Shown piece by piece: positions 10,654 through 21,863 of a stretch of DNA of 64,000 nt; within the stretch, counting starts at the first letter, position 1; each line of letters opens with the position of its first letter. This stretch comes from Elymus sibiricus. Taxonomy: Eukaryota > Streptophyta > Magnoliopsida > Poales > Poaceae. The translations under genes and the position numbers were made by a program. The notes beneath the pieces are model-generated. The model was not told the DNA's origin, ran no database searches, and was given only the letters and a program-made list of their open reading frames with translations. The stretch is from NCBI GenBank assembly GCA_039707655.1, contig CM077676.1:430009379-430073378 (forward strand), in the 5' to 3' direction.

Positions 10654-12058
10654 TGATAACCCACAAGTATAGGGGATCGCAACAGTTTTCGAGGGTAGAG
10701 TATTCAACCCAAATTTACTGATTCGACACAAGGGGAGCCAAAGAATATTTGCAAGTATTAGCAGTTGAGTTGTCAATTCAACCACACCTGAAGACTAAAT
10801 ATCTGCAACAGAATGATCAGTAGCACAGTAGTATGATAGTTTGATAGCAGCAGCAATAATAGTAATAGTAGCAGTAACGGTAGCACAAATAGTTTTGTAG
10901 CAATTGTGAAAGTAGTGGCAACAGTAGTAACTTAGAAAGGAACAATATGTAAAAAGCTCGTAGGCATTGGATCGGTGATTTTTTTGGATAACATTCATCA
11001 TGTAACAGTCATAACCTAGGGCGACACAGAACTAGGTCCAATTCATCAATGTAATGTAGGCATGTATTCCGTATATAGTCATACGTGCTTGCGATAAGAA
11101 CTTGCATGACATCTTTTGTCCTACCCCCCCCCATGGTAGCGGGGTCCATATGGAAACTAAGGGATATTAAGGCCTCCTTTTAATAGAGAACCGGAGTAAA
11201 GCATTAGCACTTAGTGAATACATGAACTCCTCAAACTACGGCAATCACCGGAAAGAATCCCAATTATTGTCACCTTGGGGTATGCGGATCATAACATGTA
11301 GTAGGTGCATATAACTTGCAAGATCGGATCAAGAACACAAATATATTCATGAAAACATAAGGGGTTCAGATCTGAAATCATGGCACTCGGGCCCGAGTGA
11401 CAAGCATTACATAGCAACATCAATCTCAGAACATAGTGGATACTAGGGATCAAGCCCTAACAAAACTAACTCGATTACATGATAAATCTCATCCAACTCA
11501 TCACCGTCCAGCAAGCCTACAAAGGAATTACTCACTCCCGGCGGTGAGCATCATGAAATTGGTAATGAAGGGTGGTTGATGATGACGATGCCGGAAGATC
11601 CCCCTCTCCGGAGCCCCAAACGGACTCCAGATCTGGCCTCCCGATGAAGAACAGGAGGTGGCGGCGGCTCCGTATCATGAAACGCAATAAAACTTCCTCC
11701 CATTTTTTTTCTCTAGAATTGTGAATTTATAGCGTTGGAATTAGGTCAGACGGAGCCACGTGGGCCCCACGAGGTACCAGGGCGCGCCTGGGGGGGGTGG
11801 CGTGCCCTGGTGCCTCGTGGGCACTGGGTGGCCCCCCTCAAGTGGGTCTTGGTTCCAGTATTTTTTATTTATTTCATAAAAAATCTCCAAAAAGTTTCAT
11901 CCAATTCCAAGAAATTTTATTTCTGCACAAAAAACAACAGCATGGTAATTCTGCTGAAAACAGCGTCAGTCCGGGTCAGTTCCATTCAAATCATGCAAAT
12001 TAGGGGCTAAAACAAGAGCAAAAGTGTTTGGAAAAGTAGATATGATGGAGACGTATCA
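10654..12058 (-). repeat. RLG-B 5' LTR, full length
   Basis: This is the 1,405-bp copy, from TGATAACCCAC to GGAGACGTATCA. It contains the hairpin at 11768-11819 and TATA box at 11725-11732, plus the segment of about 360 bp missing from the 3' LTR. It is followed by the second GAGGC target copy at 12059-12063. Confidence 0.9.
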
Positions 12059-13505
12059 GAGGCCTACTCAGATCACATATCCTAACCCGTTAGTGTGCTG
12101 GGAGCTTGCGGTGACAATCAGTGATCCACGATCTGTGGTCCCGTCGCCCTGTCTCGTGGACTTACGGCAAGGGCCAGGAATGCTCAGCCGTGCCACGTAA
12201 TTAACTCACGGGTACCCTCACGGTCAACCCGACTCCACATCTCTCGCGGGTACCCCTCGGGGTCGACCCGCCTTCAACAAAGGTCTGAGGTAAAAGCCAT
12301 GGTAACCGTGTGTCCATAACATCAAGGGAACCCGAGGAATCACCCTCGATTGATTCCTACTCGATGTAATCCGTCAAGGAGAACCAGGAGTAATCACCCT
12401 CGATGGTCCACACTTGATGGGTTGCATGACAGAGTCATTATCGGGAAGGGGAGAGCGAGGAATCACCCTCTGCAATCACCACCGATGTGCTATACTACAG
12501 AGATATCATCATGAGTGCAGTACGAGGTATCACCCTCGGCACTCGATAGTAGCCCTGCAGAGTCGTAGAACTAAGGGGGTGTGCGGTGATGTGTCGGTCT
12601 CTGCACATCGATCACATTGATCGGGGGCACCGGTAACAAAGCGGGGCAACAGGGACAAGGGTGAGGGGTCACTGATGGATCACTAACCAACCTATACTAA
12701 GCATTTAGGATAGCAGATAAGGTATCAATAGCAGTTTACAAAAACAGGCTACGCATTAGAATAGGTATTTCGGAACAACAACTGTAGCAATTCTAATGCA
12801 AGCATGAGGGAGAAAGAATAGGTGATATAGGCATGTTCAAGGGGGGTTGCTTGCCTGGAAGCTCTGCTGAGAGGGTCTGATCGTCTGGAGCATAGTCGTA
12901 CTCGGTAGCAGCGTCAGTCTCGGGGTCTACCGGAGAGAAGAGGTGGAAGAAACAATAAATAAAAGCAAACAAGTGCAACACAATGCATGGCATGGCAAAA
13001 TGCAGTGTTGGTGGTGACCTAATGCAGTACTACACGTAAGAGACGGAGCGGGAAAATATCTGGGTATGTTTTCCCGGCTTTGGGCGTCTGTCAGACAGAT
13101 GAACCGGAGGGGAAGGTTCCACGTTTGCAGTGTTGTGGGCATGTGACAGATACATGGAGGGCATATTCGGGTTCGTCTCATTTTTCTGATCAACTTTCAT
13201 GTAGAAAACTTTTCGATCCGAGCTACGGTTTATTTTCTACGATTTTTCAAAGTTTTAAACATTTTCTGAATTTTTCTGGAATATTATTAATCCAAATATG
13301 CACAGTGCAGAAAAGGGCTAGGTGCACCCGGTGCAGTGCACCAGAGGTGCACTGTGACGCTGCCAGGTGGGGCTAGTCAACTGCTGACTCAGCAGTTGAC
13401 TGGTCAAAGGGTCCAGTGGGACCCACATGTCATTGGCTGGGACCAGCCCAGTCAGCATTTGACTGGGTCAACTGGGCCCAGTGGACCCACATGTCAGCCA
13501 CCTGT
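12059..13505 (-). repeat. RLG-A LTR, middle segment
   Basis: This 1.4-kb stretch links RLG-B and DTC-1 and is continuous with 1683-2849 once RLG-B is ignored. It holds short dispersed repeats of the form GAATCACCCTCGAT near 12330-12540 and two GGGTACCC-type boxes near 12210-12260, but no coding sequence I can support. TGT at 13503-13505 is the left target copy of DTC-1. Confidence 0.75.
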
Positions 13506-13803
13506 CACTAGTAGAAAACAGGGCTTTGGTCCTGGCCAGATCAGAGCATTAGTCCCGGTCGTGTTACGAACCGGGACTAATGGGAGCATCAGTCCCGGTT
13601 TGAGAGGCTAGGACGCCGGCCGGGCCTCGGCAGGCATCAGTCCCGGTTCGGCAGGGACCTTTAGTCCCGGTTCCATCCACCAACCGGGACTAAAGGGGTT
13701 GCTGCCCGTTAGTCCCGGTTGGTGTCTGGAACCGGGACTAAAGGATAGGCCATTAGTCCCGGTTTTAGACACAAACCGGGACTAAAGTTTTGCCTATATA
13801 TAT
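13506..13803 (+). promoter_or_regulatory. DTC-1 left terminus, subterminal repeats and first promoter
   Basis: After the terminal repeat, about ten copies of GTCCCGGTT or its inverse CCGGGACTAA alternate in both orientations up to 13788. Directly after comes a TATA box, CTATATATAT, at about 13794-13803. In maize Spm, TNPA binds subterminal repeats to build the transposition complex and also controls the promoter; the same layout is seen here. Confidence 0.8.
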
Positions 13804-14249
13804 CCATGCCCCCCATCTCCTCTGTTTTTTGGCCGTGGAAGGGTGGAGGTGTGGGCTACTCTGTTTTTTGCCTATATATGCACATGAGGTGTTCGATGAA
13901 ATGCCGGAGCCACACTTAAGCTTTCTCCTCTGTTCTTCCTCCAAGCTCGACCTCCAAGCTCCATTTTCCCCATGATTGGTCTAGGTTTGGCGGTGCACCA
14001 ACTATCCAAGTGTTCTAAAAAGGTTAGCAACTTCATCCTTTCATCTCTCACTGCTAGTTTAGCTCATTTCAAATGCTCTAGAAGTAGTGTGGTTTGTGGA
14101 TTTTAGTGGAGGAGTGTATGTGTGAGTTTATTTGATTTAGATGCACAATTTGAGCTCAAATTAACTTATTAGTTTGCACATGTGTATGCTTTATATAGCT
14201 ACTTGTATAATTTTCTTACTTGTATTATTGTTTGTTATTATATAGTGAC

Positions 14250-14693
14250 ATGGTTTTGGTATCCGCCCCCGTCAGCTCTCGTCCGGTCTATGATTCCGAT
14301 GCGGTATATTATCTTTTATAACTATTTGTTTCATTTAGTGTTTATGACAATTATGCCGACCAACTTGATATAGATGTTTTTATCTAGGAGGTATGCGAAC
14401 CGGAGATTCCAACCGACCCTCTTGTCGAGAGGTTAAATTTAGTTGAAAAAGAAAACAATTATTTGAAAGAAAAATTGAAAAGAGTTGAAGAAGAGAAGAT
14501 GAAATTGGAGTTGCATGTTGCCGATGTCGTCGATCTACACAAGATCCAGATGGATGCAATGCGCTTGAAGATTAGAAAGATTAGAAAATATGCCATTGAT
14601 AATGAGGCTTGGTATCATTATGCTGTTGGATCAATTGTTACCTTAGTTGCGATTTTGATCGCATTTGTTGTTGAATTTAAATGTTTTACATAG
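14250..14693 (+). CDS. DTC-1 small coiled-coil, tail-anchored membrane protein, two exons
   Basis: Exon 1 (14250-14303) begins ATGGTTTTGG and ends before GTATAT; exon 2 (14388-14693) follows acceptor TTTTTATCTAG. The junction is in frame and gives about 119 residues. The N-terminus is Ser/Val/Pro-rich. Residues of about 35-65 form a strongly charged coiled coil (VEKENNYLKEKLKRVEEEK). The C-terminus is one hydrophobic helix (HYAVGSIVTLVAILIAFVV) followed by FKCFT and the stop. That predicts a tail-anchored membrane protein with the coiled coil in the cytosol. It sits between the first promoter and the transposase and may be an alternatively spliced product of the same transcript. I know of no function for it. 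Confidence 0.6.
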
Positions 14694-14920
14694 TTGTATG
14701 TTAGTTTCAATGTATGTTTTAATTAGATGCTCTAGAGAGCTATATGTTGTTCTATGAGAACTATGTATGTACTTTATGTATTTATTTTTTCAGTAATAAC
14801 ATTTGATCACTACTGTACTTTGGTTTTAGTGTGATGATGAACTTGTATTAATTTGGTCATTTCTCTATTCATGATGTTCTGTAATGGTTTTTGATATACT
14901 TAATTGTATAATGCACGCAG

Positions 14921-17900
14921 ATGAACCGGCAATGGATGTACGGTGACCGACGCACCTCCGACTACATTACGGGACTGCATAATTTTCTCGATGTGGCTGA
15001 GGCAAACAAGCAGAATGGTTTTATGTATTGTCCATGTACTGTCTGTGAGAATACGAAGGATTACTGTGACTCAAAAACCCTTCACTTCCACCTGCTTGAG
15101 AAGGGTTTCATGCCACACTATAATGTTTGGACCAAGCACGGAGAAAGAGGGGTTATGATGGAAGACAACGAAGAAGAAGAGGATGATGACAACTATCCTA
15201 TGTTCCCTGAATACGGTGATACTACAACTGGGGAAGCTGAAGATCAAGAGGCACCAGATGTGCCCGATGATGATCTTCGCCAGGTCATTGTTGATGCACT
15301 GAGAGGATGCGAAAGTGAAAGGGAGAAGTTAAAGTTCGATCGTATGTTAGAGGATCACAAAAAAGGGTTGTACCCAAATTGCGAAGATGGCAACACAAAG
15401 CTCGGTACCGCAATGGAATTGCTGCAATGGAAGGCAGAGAATGGTGTATCTGACAAGGGATTTGGGAAGCTACTAAAAATAATGAAGAAGAAGCTTCCAA
15501 AGGATAATGAATTGCCTGACAGTACGTACGAAGCAAAGAAGGTTCTCTGCCCTCTTGGATTAGAGGTGCAGAAGATACATGCATGCCCTAATGACTGCAT
15601 CCTCTACCGCGGTGAGGAGTACGAGAATTTGAATGCATGCCCGGTATGCGGTGCATTGTGGTATAAGATCAGACGAGATGACCCTGGTGATGTTGAGGGC
15701 GAGCGCCCCAGGAAGAGAGTTCCTGCCAAGGTGATGTGGTATGCTCCTATAATACCACGGTTGAAACGTCTATTCAGAAACAAAGAGCATGCCAAGTTGT
15801 CGCGATGGCACAAAGAAGACCGTAAGAAAGACGGGAAGTTGACAGTACCCGCTGATGGGTCGCAGTGGAGAAAAATCGAGAGAAAGTGGCCGGACTTTGC
15901 AGGTGACACAAGGAACTTATGGTTTGGTTTAAGTGCAGATGGCATTAATCCTTTTGGGGAGCAGAGCAGCAATCATAGCACCTGGCCCGTGACTCTATGT
16001 ATCTATAACCTTCCTCCTTGGTTGTGCATGAAGCGGAAGTTCATTATGATACCAGTGCTTATCCAAGGCCCTAAGCAACCCGGCAACGACATTGATGTGT
16101 ACGTAAGGCCATTAGTTGAAGAACTTTTACAGCTGTGGGATAAAAAAGGTGTACATGTGTGGGATGAGCACAACCAGCAGGAATTTGACCTACGAGCGTT
16201 GCTGTTTGTAACCATCAATGATTGGCCTGCTCTTAGTAACCTTTTAGGATAGACAAACAACGGATACAACGCATGCACGCACTGTTTACATGAGACTGAA
16301 AGTATATATTTGGACAAATGCAAGAAGAATGTGTACCTGGGACATCGTCGATTTCTTCCGACCAAGCATGCCTTAAGAAAGAAAGGCAAGCATTTCAAAG
16401 GTGAGGTAGATCACCGGAAGAAGCCTGTCCTCCGTACTGGTGATGATATACTTGATATGGTCAAGGATTTACAAGTAATCTTTGGAAAGGGTCCTAGCGG
16501 ACAATCTGTTCCGAATGACGCTGACGGACACGCACCCATGTGGAAGAAGAAATCTATATTTTGGGACCTACCCTATTGGAAAGACCTAGAGGTCCGCTCT
16601 GCAATCGACGTGATGCCCGTGACGAAGAATCGTTGCATGAACCTGCTAGGCTTCTTGGGCGTGTATGGGAAGACAAAAGATACACCGGAGGCACGGGAGG
16701 ACCAGCAACATATGAACGAAAAAGACGGCATGCATCCAAAGCAGTATCAAGGTCCTGCCAGCTACGCTCTTACCAAAGCAGAGAAGGAAATCTTTTTTGA
16801 ATGCCTGCTCAGTATCAAGGTCCCGTCTGGCTTCTCGTCGAATATAAACGGAATAATAAATATGGCAAAGAAAAAATTCTAGAACCTAAAATCTCATGAC
16901 TGCCACGTGATTATGACGCAACTGCTTCCGGTTGCATTGAGGGGGCTTCTACCAGAAAATGTTCGATTAGCCATTGTGAAGCTATGTGCATTCCTCAATG
17001 CAATTTCTCAGAAGGTAATCGATCCAGAAATCCTACCAAGGTTACAGAATGATTTGGTCCAATGTCTTGTCAGTTTCGAGTTGGTGTTCCCACCATCCTT
17101 CTTCAATATTATGACGCACGTCCTAGTTCACCTAGTCGAAGAGATTGCAATTCTGGGTCCTGTATTTCTACACAATATGTTCCCCTTTGAGAGGTTCATG
17201 GGAGTCTTAAAGAAATATCTTCGTAACCGTGCTAGGCCAGAAGGAAGCATCTCCACGGGCCATCAAATAGAGGAGGTCATTGAGTTTTGTGTTGACTTTA
17301 TTCCTGACCTTAAGCCGGTTGTTGTTTCTGAATCGCGGCATGAGGGGAGACTGGGTGGAAAAGGCACGCTAGGACCGAACTCAATAATATGTAGGGACGG
17401 GCATTCTTGGGCGCAAGCACACTACACAGTTCTACAGAATTCTACCTTGGTGGCCCCGTATATCAATGAACACAAGAATATTCTACGCTCCAAACACCCG
17501 GAGCAGTCTGACGACTGGATTACATGTGAACACATGGGGACTTTCGGCGGTTGGTTGCAAACACATCTCATGGGTAACACCACTGTTGGAGATGACCTGT
17601 ACTTCTTGGCTAGGACACCATCTTTGACTGTATTGTCTTTCCAAGGGTACGAGATAAATGGGAATACATTTTACACGATCGCCCAAGATAAAAAGAGCAC
17701 CAACCAAAACAGTGGTGTCCGCTTTGATGCAGCAAACACCAATAGGGCAAAGAACACATATTATGGTTACATAGAGGACATATGGGAACTTGACTATGGA
17801 CGTGATTTTAAGGTCCCTTTGTTTCGGTGCAAATGGGTGAATCTGTCAGGAGGCGGGGTACAGGTAGACCCACAGTACGGAATGACAACCGTGGATCTCA

Positions 17901-18223
17901 ACAATCTTGGGTACACAGACGAACCATTCGTCCTAGCCAATGATGTGGCGCATGTTTTCTATGTGAAGGACATGTCTACCAAACCGAGAAAAAGAAAAGA
18001 TAAGGAAGCAAATACATCATACGATGAGCCAAAGCGCCACATAGTTCTTTCAGGGAAAAGAAACATCGTGGGAGTGGAGGACAAGACAGACATGTCAGAA
18101 GATTATGAAAAGTTTCATGAAATTTCTCCCTTCAGAGTGAAGACTGACCCAAGCATCCTATTAAATGATGAAGATTATCCATGGTTACGGCTCAATAAGC
18201 AAGGGACACACGTGAAGAAATAG
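14921..18223 (+). pseudogene. DTC-1 TNPD-like transposase with two in-frame stops
   Basis: A single frame of 1,101 codons starts at an ATG directly after acceptor AATGCACGCAG and is broken by TAG at 16250-16252 and TAG at 16880-16882. Domains in order: a Transpos_assoc-type N-terminus (residues about 1-80, FMYCPCTVCENTKDY with paired Cys), an acidic linker, a Transposase_21-type core (about 190-620, CPLGLEVQKIHACPNDCILY, CPVCGALWY, WHKEDRKKDG, LWFGLSADGINPFG), a DUF4218-type region after the second stop (QLLPVALRGLLPENVR, FFNIMTHVLVHLVEEI, NMFPFERFMGVLKKY) and a DUF4216-type end (YGYIEDIWELDYG, VPLFRCKWVN). This is the expected length and order for the catalytic protein. Both stops could be one C-to-T change from Gln. 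Confidence 0.9.
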
Positions 18224-19800
18224 TTTTATACCCCAAGATCCCACTCTGGGATGTGACCGGCTTCATCGCCATCACTTTCTCTCTAGTGTGAGTTTCCGGA
18301 CTTATAGCTGGAAAGTGCCACTTCGGACAAACCGGAGGGAATCTTTGTAAGAGCTAGCTAGGGCATTTTGGCATTTGAAACATGATTTTAGAATAATTAT
18401 TTATGAAGTTATGAATTTCAATTATTCCTATCCTTTCATTCCCATGTTTTGCAAGGTTGAGCATACGCGGTTAGCCCCGGTTGGTGGTTCCATATAAAAT
18501 AACAAGGTTAATATAGACATGGCTTAAACGTATTGACATAGATGAATACAGCAGAAGCATCGGAGATGATAAGAGAGAAACGTTGTATGACATAAAGTTG
18601 GAGGTACTATGTGGTTTCTCTGATCGGAGATGATAAGAGAGAAACGTTGTATGACATAAAGAAAATATAACATTATTAGGTTAATAGAAAATACTATGAA
18701 TCTTCTAGAAGATTCATAGTAAGGGTCTATCTCCTTCACATAGGGAACATTGGTGTCGGCTTTTTTTGAATCACTATGTGTCTATGCATCAAAATAAATT
18801 AGGTTACCAAAAAGTATCAGAATTTATGGTGAATATGTTGCGACAATGGTACATATGAAAATAACTTGATAGAACTAGCTATTTTGTCACTATCTGATGA
18901 AAATCTATATCATGAAATAAAGTTATATAAAATTCTAGTTATGATCAACTAAAACAAAACTATAATATTCTTCAATAGCAAAAAGAATCAACTAAAAAGC
19001 TTTTATAAAACTGTAGTTATGATCAAAATAATATTAACTTAAAATTATATAAAAATGAGGTACATACCTCCGACTTTACCTCAAGCCCGCTCCTCTCTAT
19101 AAAATTGACATAACATATGCAAAAAATAACATAAAAAATAAAAAATAAAATTGACATAACATATGCAAAAAATAACATAAAAAATAAAAAAACATAACAT
19201 ATGCAAAAATATTAAAATTGCCATAACATAAAAAATAAAAAGACAAAACATGTGCAAAAAATTAAAATTGCCATAACATAAAAAATAAAAAGACATAACA
19301 AGTGCCATATATTTTATAGTGGTTATGAAAGAATATTAAAATTGACATAACATATGCAAAAAATAACATAAAAAATAAAAAAACATAACATATGCAAAAA
19401 ATTAAAATTGCCATAACATAAAAAATAACATCAAAAATAAAAAGACATAACATGTGTCATATATTTTATAGTGGTTATGAAAGAATATTAAAATTGACAT
19501 AACATATGCAAAAAAAAAAACATAAAAAATAAAAAAACATAACATATGCAAAAATTACATAAAAAATAAAAAAAATGCCCACCTACTAGCAGACACGACG
19601 GCCTGCATACGACTAGAAACCCAACTGTATATGGGCCAGGATGCATGCCCGTGGGGCTAGTAGGCCCAACAGGGCAGAGGTTAGACAATTAACTGCCTGC
19701 TTTAGAGAGGAGCTTGGGAGAGAGATCGCAGCCGCGTATATAAACCGATGCGATCTCCTCTCGCTTGGCGAGGTGGGACTAAACTTTCACCACCCCACGG
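18224..19800. repeat. DTC-1 intergenic region with AT-rich tandem repeat
   Basis: After the transposase the DNA is AT-rich. From 19090 to 19575 there are a few copies of a repeat built from ACATAACATATGCAAAAA and ACATAAAAAATAAAA blocks, with a period of about 152 bp (GGTTATGAAAGAATATT recurs at 19321 and 19473). Minus-strand ORFs here are low-complexity shadows. A second TATA-like GTATATAAAC lies near 19737. Confidence 0.6.
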
Positions 19801-19804
19801 CTGT

Positions 19805-20022
19805 GCCACCCTTTAGTCCCGGTTGGTGGCTAGGACCGGGACTAAAGGCCCCCCTTTAGTCCCGGTCCGAGCCACCAACCGGGACTAAAGGCCTGGGTTT
19901 CCCGCCCTTTGGGCTGCTGAAAACGAGCTTTAGTCCCGGTTGGTGCCTCGCATCGGGACTAAAGGGGGGCCTTTAGTCCCGGTTGGAGCCACCAACCGGG
20001 ACTAAAGCGCTGTGTATATAAG
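19805..20022 (+). promoter_or_regulatory. DTC-1 internal cluster of subterminal motifs at the second promoter
   Basis: About eight copies of TTTAGTCCCGGTT or its inverse are packed into 19811-20007, far from either end of the transposon. They stop just before a TATA box, TATATAAG (20015-20022), and a pyrimidine-rich leader. The same motifs occur at the element ends, so one DNA-binding protein could recognise all three sites. Confidence 0.7.
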
Positions 20023-21863
20023 CACAACTTAGAAAAATTTCCCCCAAACCTTCTTCTTCCTCCCCAATCTTCCTTCTCTCTGCCCGACACCGCCGAACAC
20101 CACCACGACGCCGCCAGGCTGCCGCGACGCCCTGCCCCGACGCCCTCGCCCCGCCCTACCCCGACGCGCGCCCTCGTCGCGCCCTGCCCCGACGCCGCCG
20201 CTCCTCGCCGACGCCCTGCCCGGCCCGACGCCCTCGCCGACGCCCTGCCCCGACGCCCCCGCTCCTCGCCTCCTCGCTGTGAGCGCGTCGCCCCGATCCC
20301 CTCCTCCTCCTCGCTGTGAGCTAGCTAGCTAGCCTATCTTTTTTCCATTTTTTTCATTTTTTGGTACTGTTAGATTCATGGATGCATATGTTGATGTTGC
20401 TAAAGGATGAGATGTTGATGTCAGATGTTGCTATGTGACACTTAGTTTCTAAAATAGTTATGTGAGATATTGTTGATCTTGCTATTTGACACTTAGTTTC
20501 TAAAATAGTTTCTAAAATAGATTCATTAGCTTTTTTTTTCAATTTGAGATGTTGTTAAATAGCTATGTGAGATGTGCTCCAAAATTGAGATATGATGAGT
20601 GGTTACTAAAACAAATTGAAGAACAAATTTTTTGCATTAGAGTTCATTTTGTCTTTTTTGTATGTTTTAATGCAAGCATCTTTTGGGCAATCTTTGAACA
20701 TGATGTAGGAGCATTTTGATGTCATCTTGCTGGTAGATTTTAGTTCATACCATGTTAGGACCTGTAGTGAGTGCTACAAGCTTGTAAACTTGCTATCTAT
20801 TCATTTCTGCCATGCCATGCTATTTTTCTCGTCTGAAACTGGCAGTATTAATACTTTGCATATTGCCTTGAGGTTTGCAACAAATCTGTGCATCTTTGAA
20901 TCATGATCAGTAAGGGTGTTTTGTTGAGGGTAATTAGTACATGCTTGCCATGCTCTTTGTTGCCATGAAAAACTGCTGTAGCATATATTTTACTTGCCTC
21001 AAAGGTTGCATCATGAATCTACAAATATCACTAAGTCTGAAAATCTGTTAATACTTGTCAACTTGATCATGATGATTGCCATTGATCTAGGGGTCATTTG
21101 AATTAGTTCAGTAAGCATGTTTTGCCATGTGTTACATCTCCGGGGAATTACAGGTTGTGGTGTTGCATCTCCGTGGAGTTGGTCCCTGATCGTCCCTCCG
21201 CTGTTCGACAAAAGGTGTCCATTTGTTGTATGTTGAGTTTTGTTCATAGGATGATGGTTGGTTCATTTGTTGAGTTGTGTATTCATCTTGTGTATAAATC
21301 TTGTATTCATCTTGTATTCATTTTGTATTCATCTTGTGTATAAATCTTGTATCCATCTTGTACAAATATCGTCGTAACTTAGACATGAGGGGGGGGGGTC
21401 GTTAAAACATAACCCTGATAACTTTGATTTTGAGGCATATGAAAACCTGATTTGCACGTCGGACAGGCATGAGAGAGGCGGTCCGCAAAGTATCCTCTCC
21501 CGAAAGATAGGACGACTCATCAGATATGATTCTAGATAATGTCCAATGCCTCATATCGCGAACATAGTTATACTGGATAATTGATCTTCATATAAATGAA
21601 GCATAAAAGTTTAGAAATCACTTAGAAATTTTCATGTTGTTCATTGACTTCGACATGAGGGGGGGGGGGTTATTAAAACATAACCCCGATAATTTCGGTA
21701 TAACTTCGACATGAGGGGGGAGGGGGTCGTTAAAACGTAACCCCGACAATCCACTAATCCATTGCTCATATGCTTATGATTCCTTGTTGTGATTAGGTCT
21801 ATGTTTGCCACCAATCCATCTCTCATGGTTGTATATTGCCATGTTGTAATATTTGCAGAAACT
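20023..21863 (+). other. Leader and first intron of the DTC-1 second gene
   Basis: A CT- and GC-rich leader (20040-20330, repeated CGACGCCCTGCCC blocks) is followed by about 1.5 kb of T-rich intron-like sequence with GTAAAC/CAG sites. Three copies of a motif, ACATGAGGGGGG followed by TTAAAACATAACCC, lie at about 21384, 21653 and 21711. An array of ATCTTGTATTC repeats lies at 21280-21365. I see no protein-coding sequence. Confidence 0.45.

Larger units (their letters stand above)
2850..12058 (-). mobile_element. RLG-B: pol-less Athila-like Gypsy retrotransposon
   Basis: This 9.2-kb element has LTRs at 2850-3885 and 10654-12058 and a perfect 5-bp target duplication, GAGGC, at 2845-2849 and 12059-12063. 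In minus-strand order it carries LTR, primer site, gag, protease, an internal promoter-like module, a 3' ORF, a long untranslated region, a polypurine tract and LTR. No reverse transcriptase, RNase H or integrase is present, so it must have moved with proteins from another element. The LTR ends and layout recall the Triticeae Sabrina/Fatima group, but the name is unverified. By eye the LTRs differ at about 40 of roughly 1,030 shared positions (near 4%), suggesting insertion of order 1-2 million years ago at usual grass rates. Confidence 0.9.

Noticed and set aside
12414..13611. Possible small genes in the LTR segment and at the DTC-1 left end
   Set aside because: Short frames without domains, overlapping LTR repeats and CACTA subterminal motifs.
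19081..19688. Minus-strand ORFs rich in Phe, Tyr and Cys that look like membrane proteins
   Set aside because: They are translations of the AT-rich tandem repeat and share its period; not a gene.
21382..21730. G-runs in the DTC-1 intron considered as a G-quadruplex switch
   Set aside because: Each site is a single long G-run, not four spaced runs, so intramolecular quadruplex formation is not well supported.
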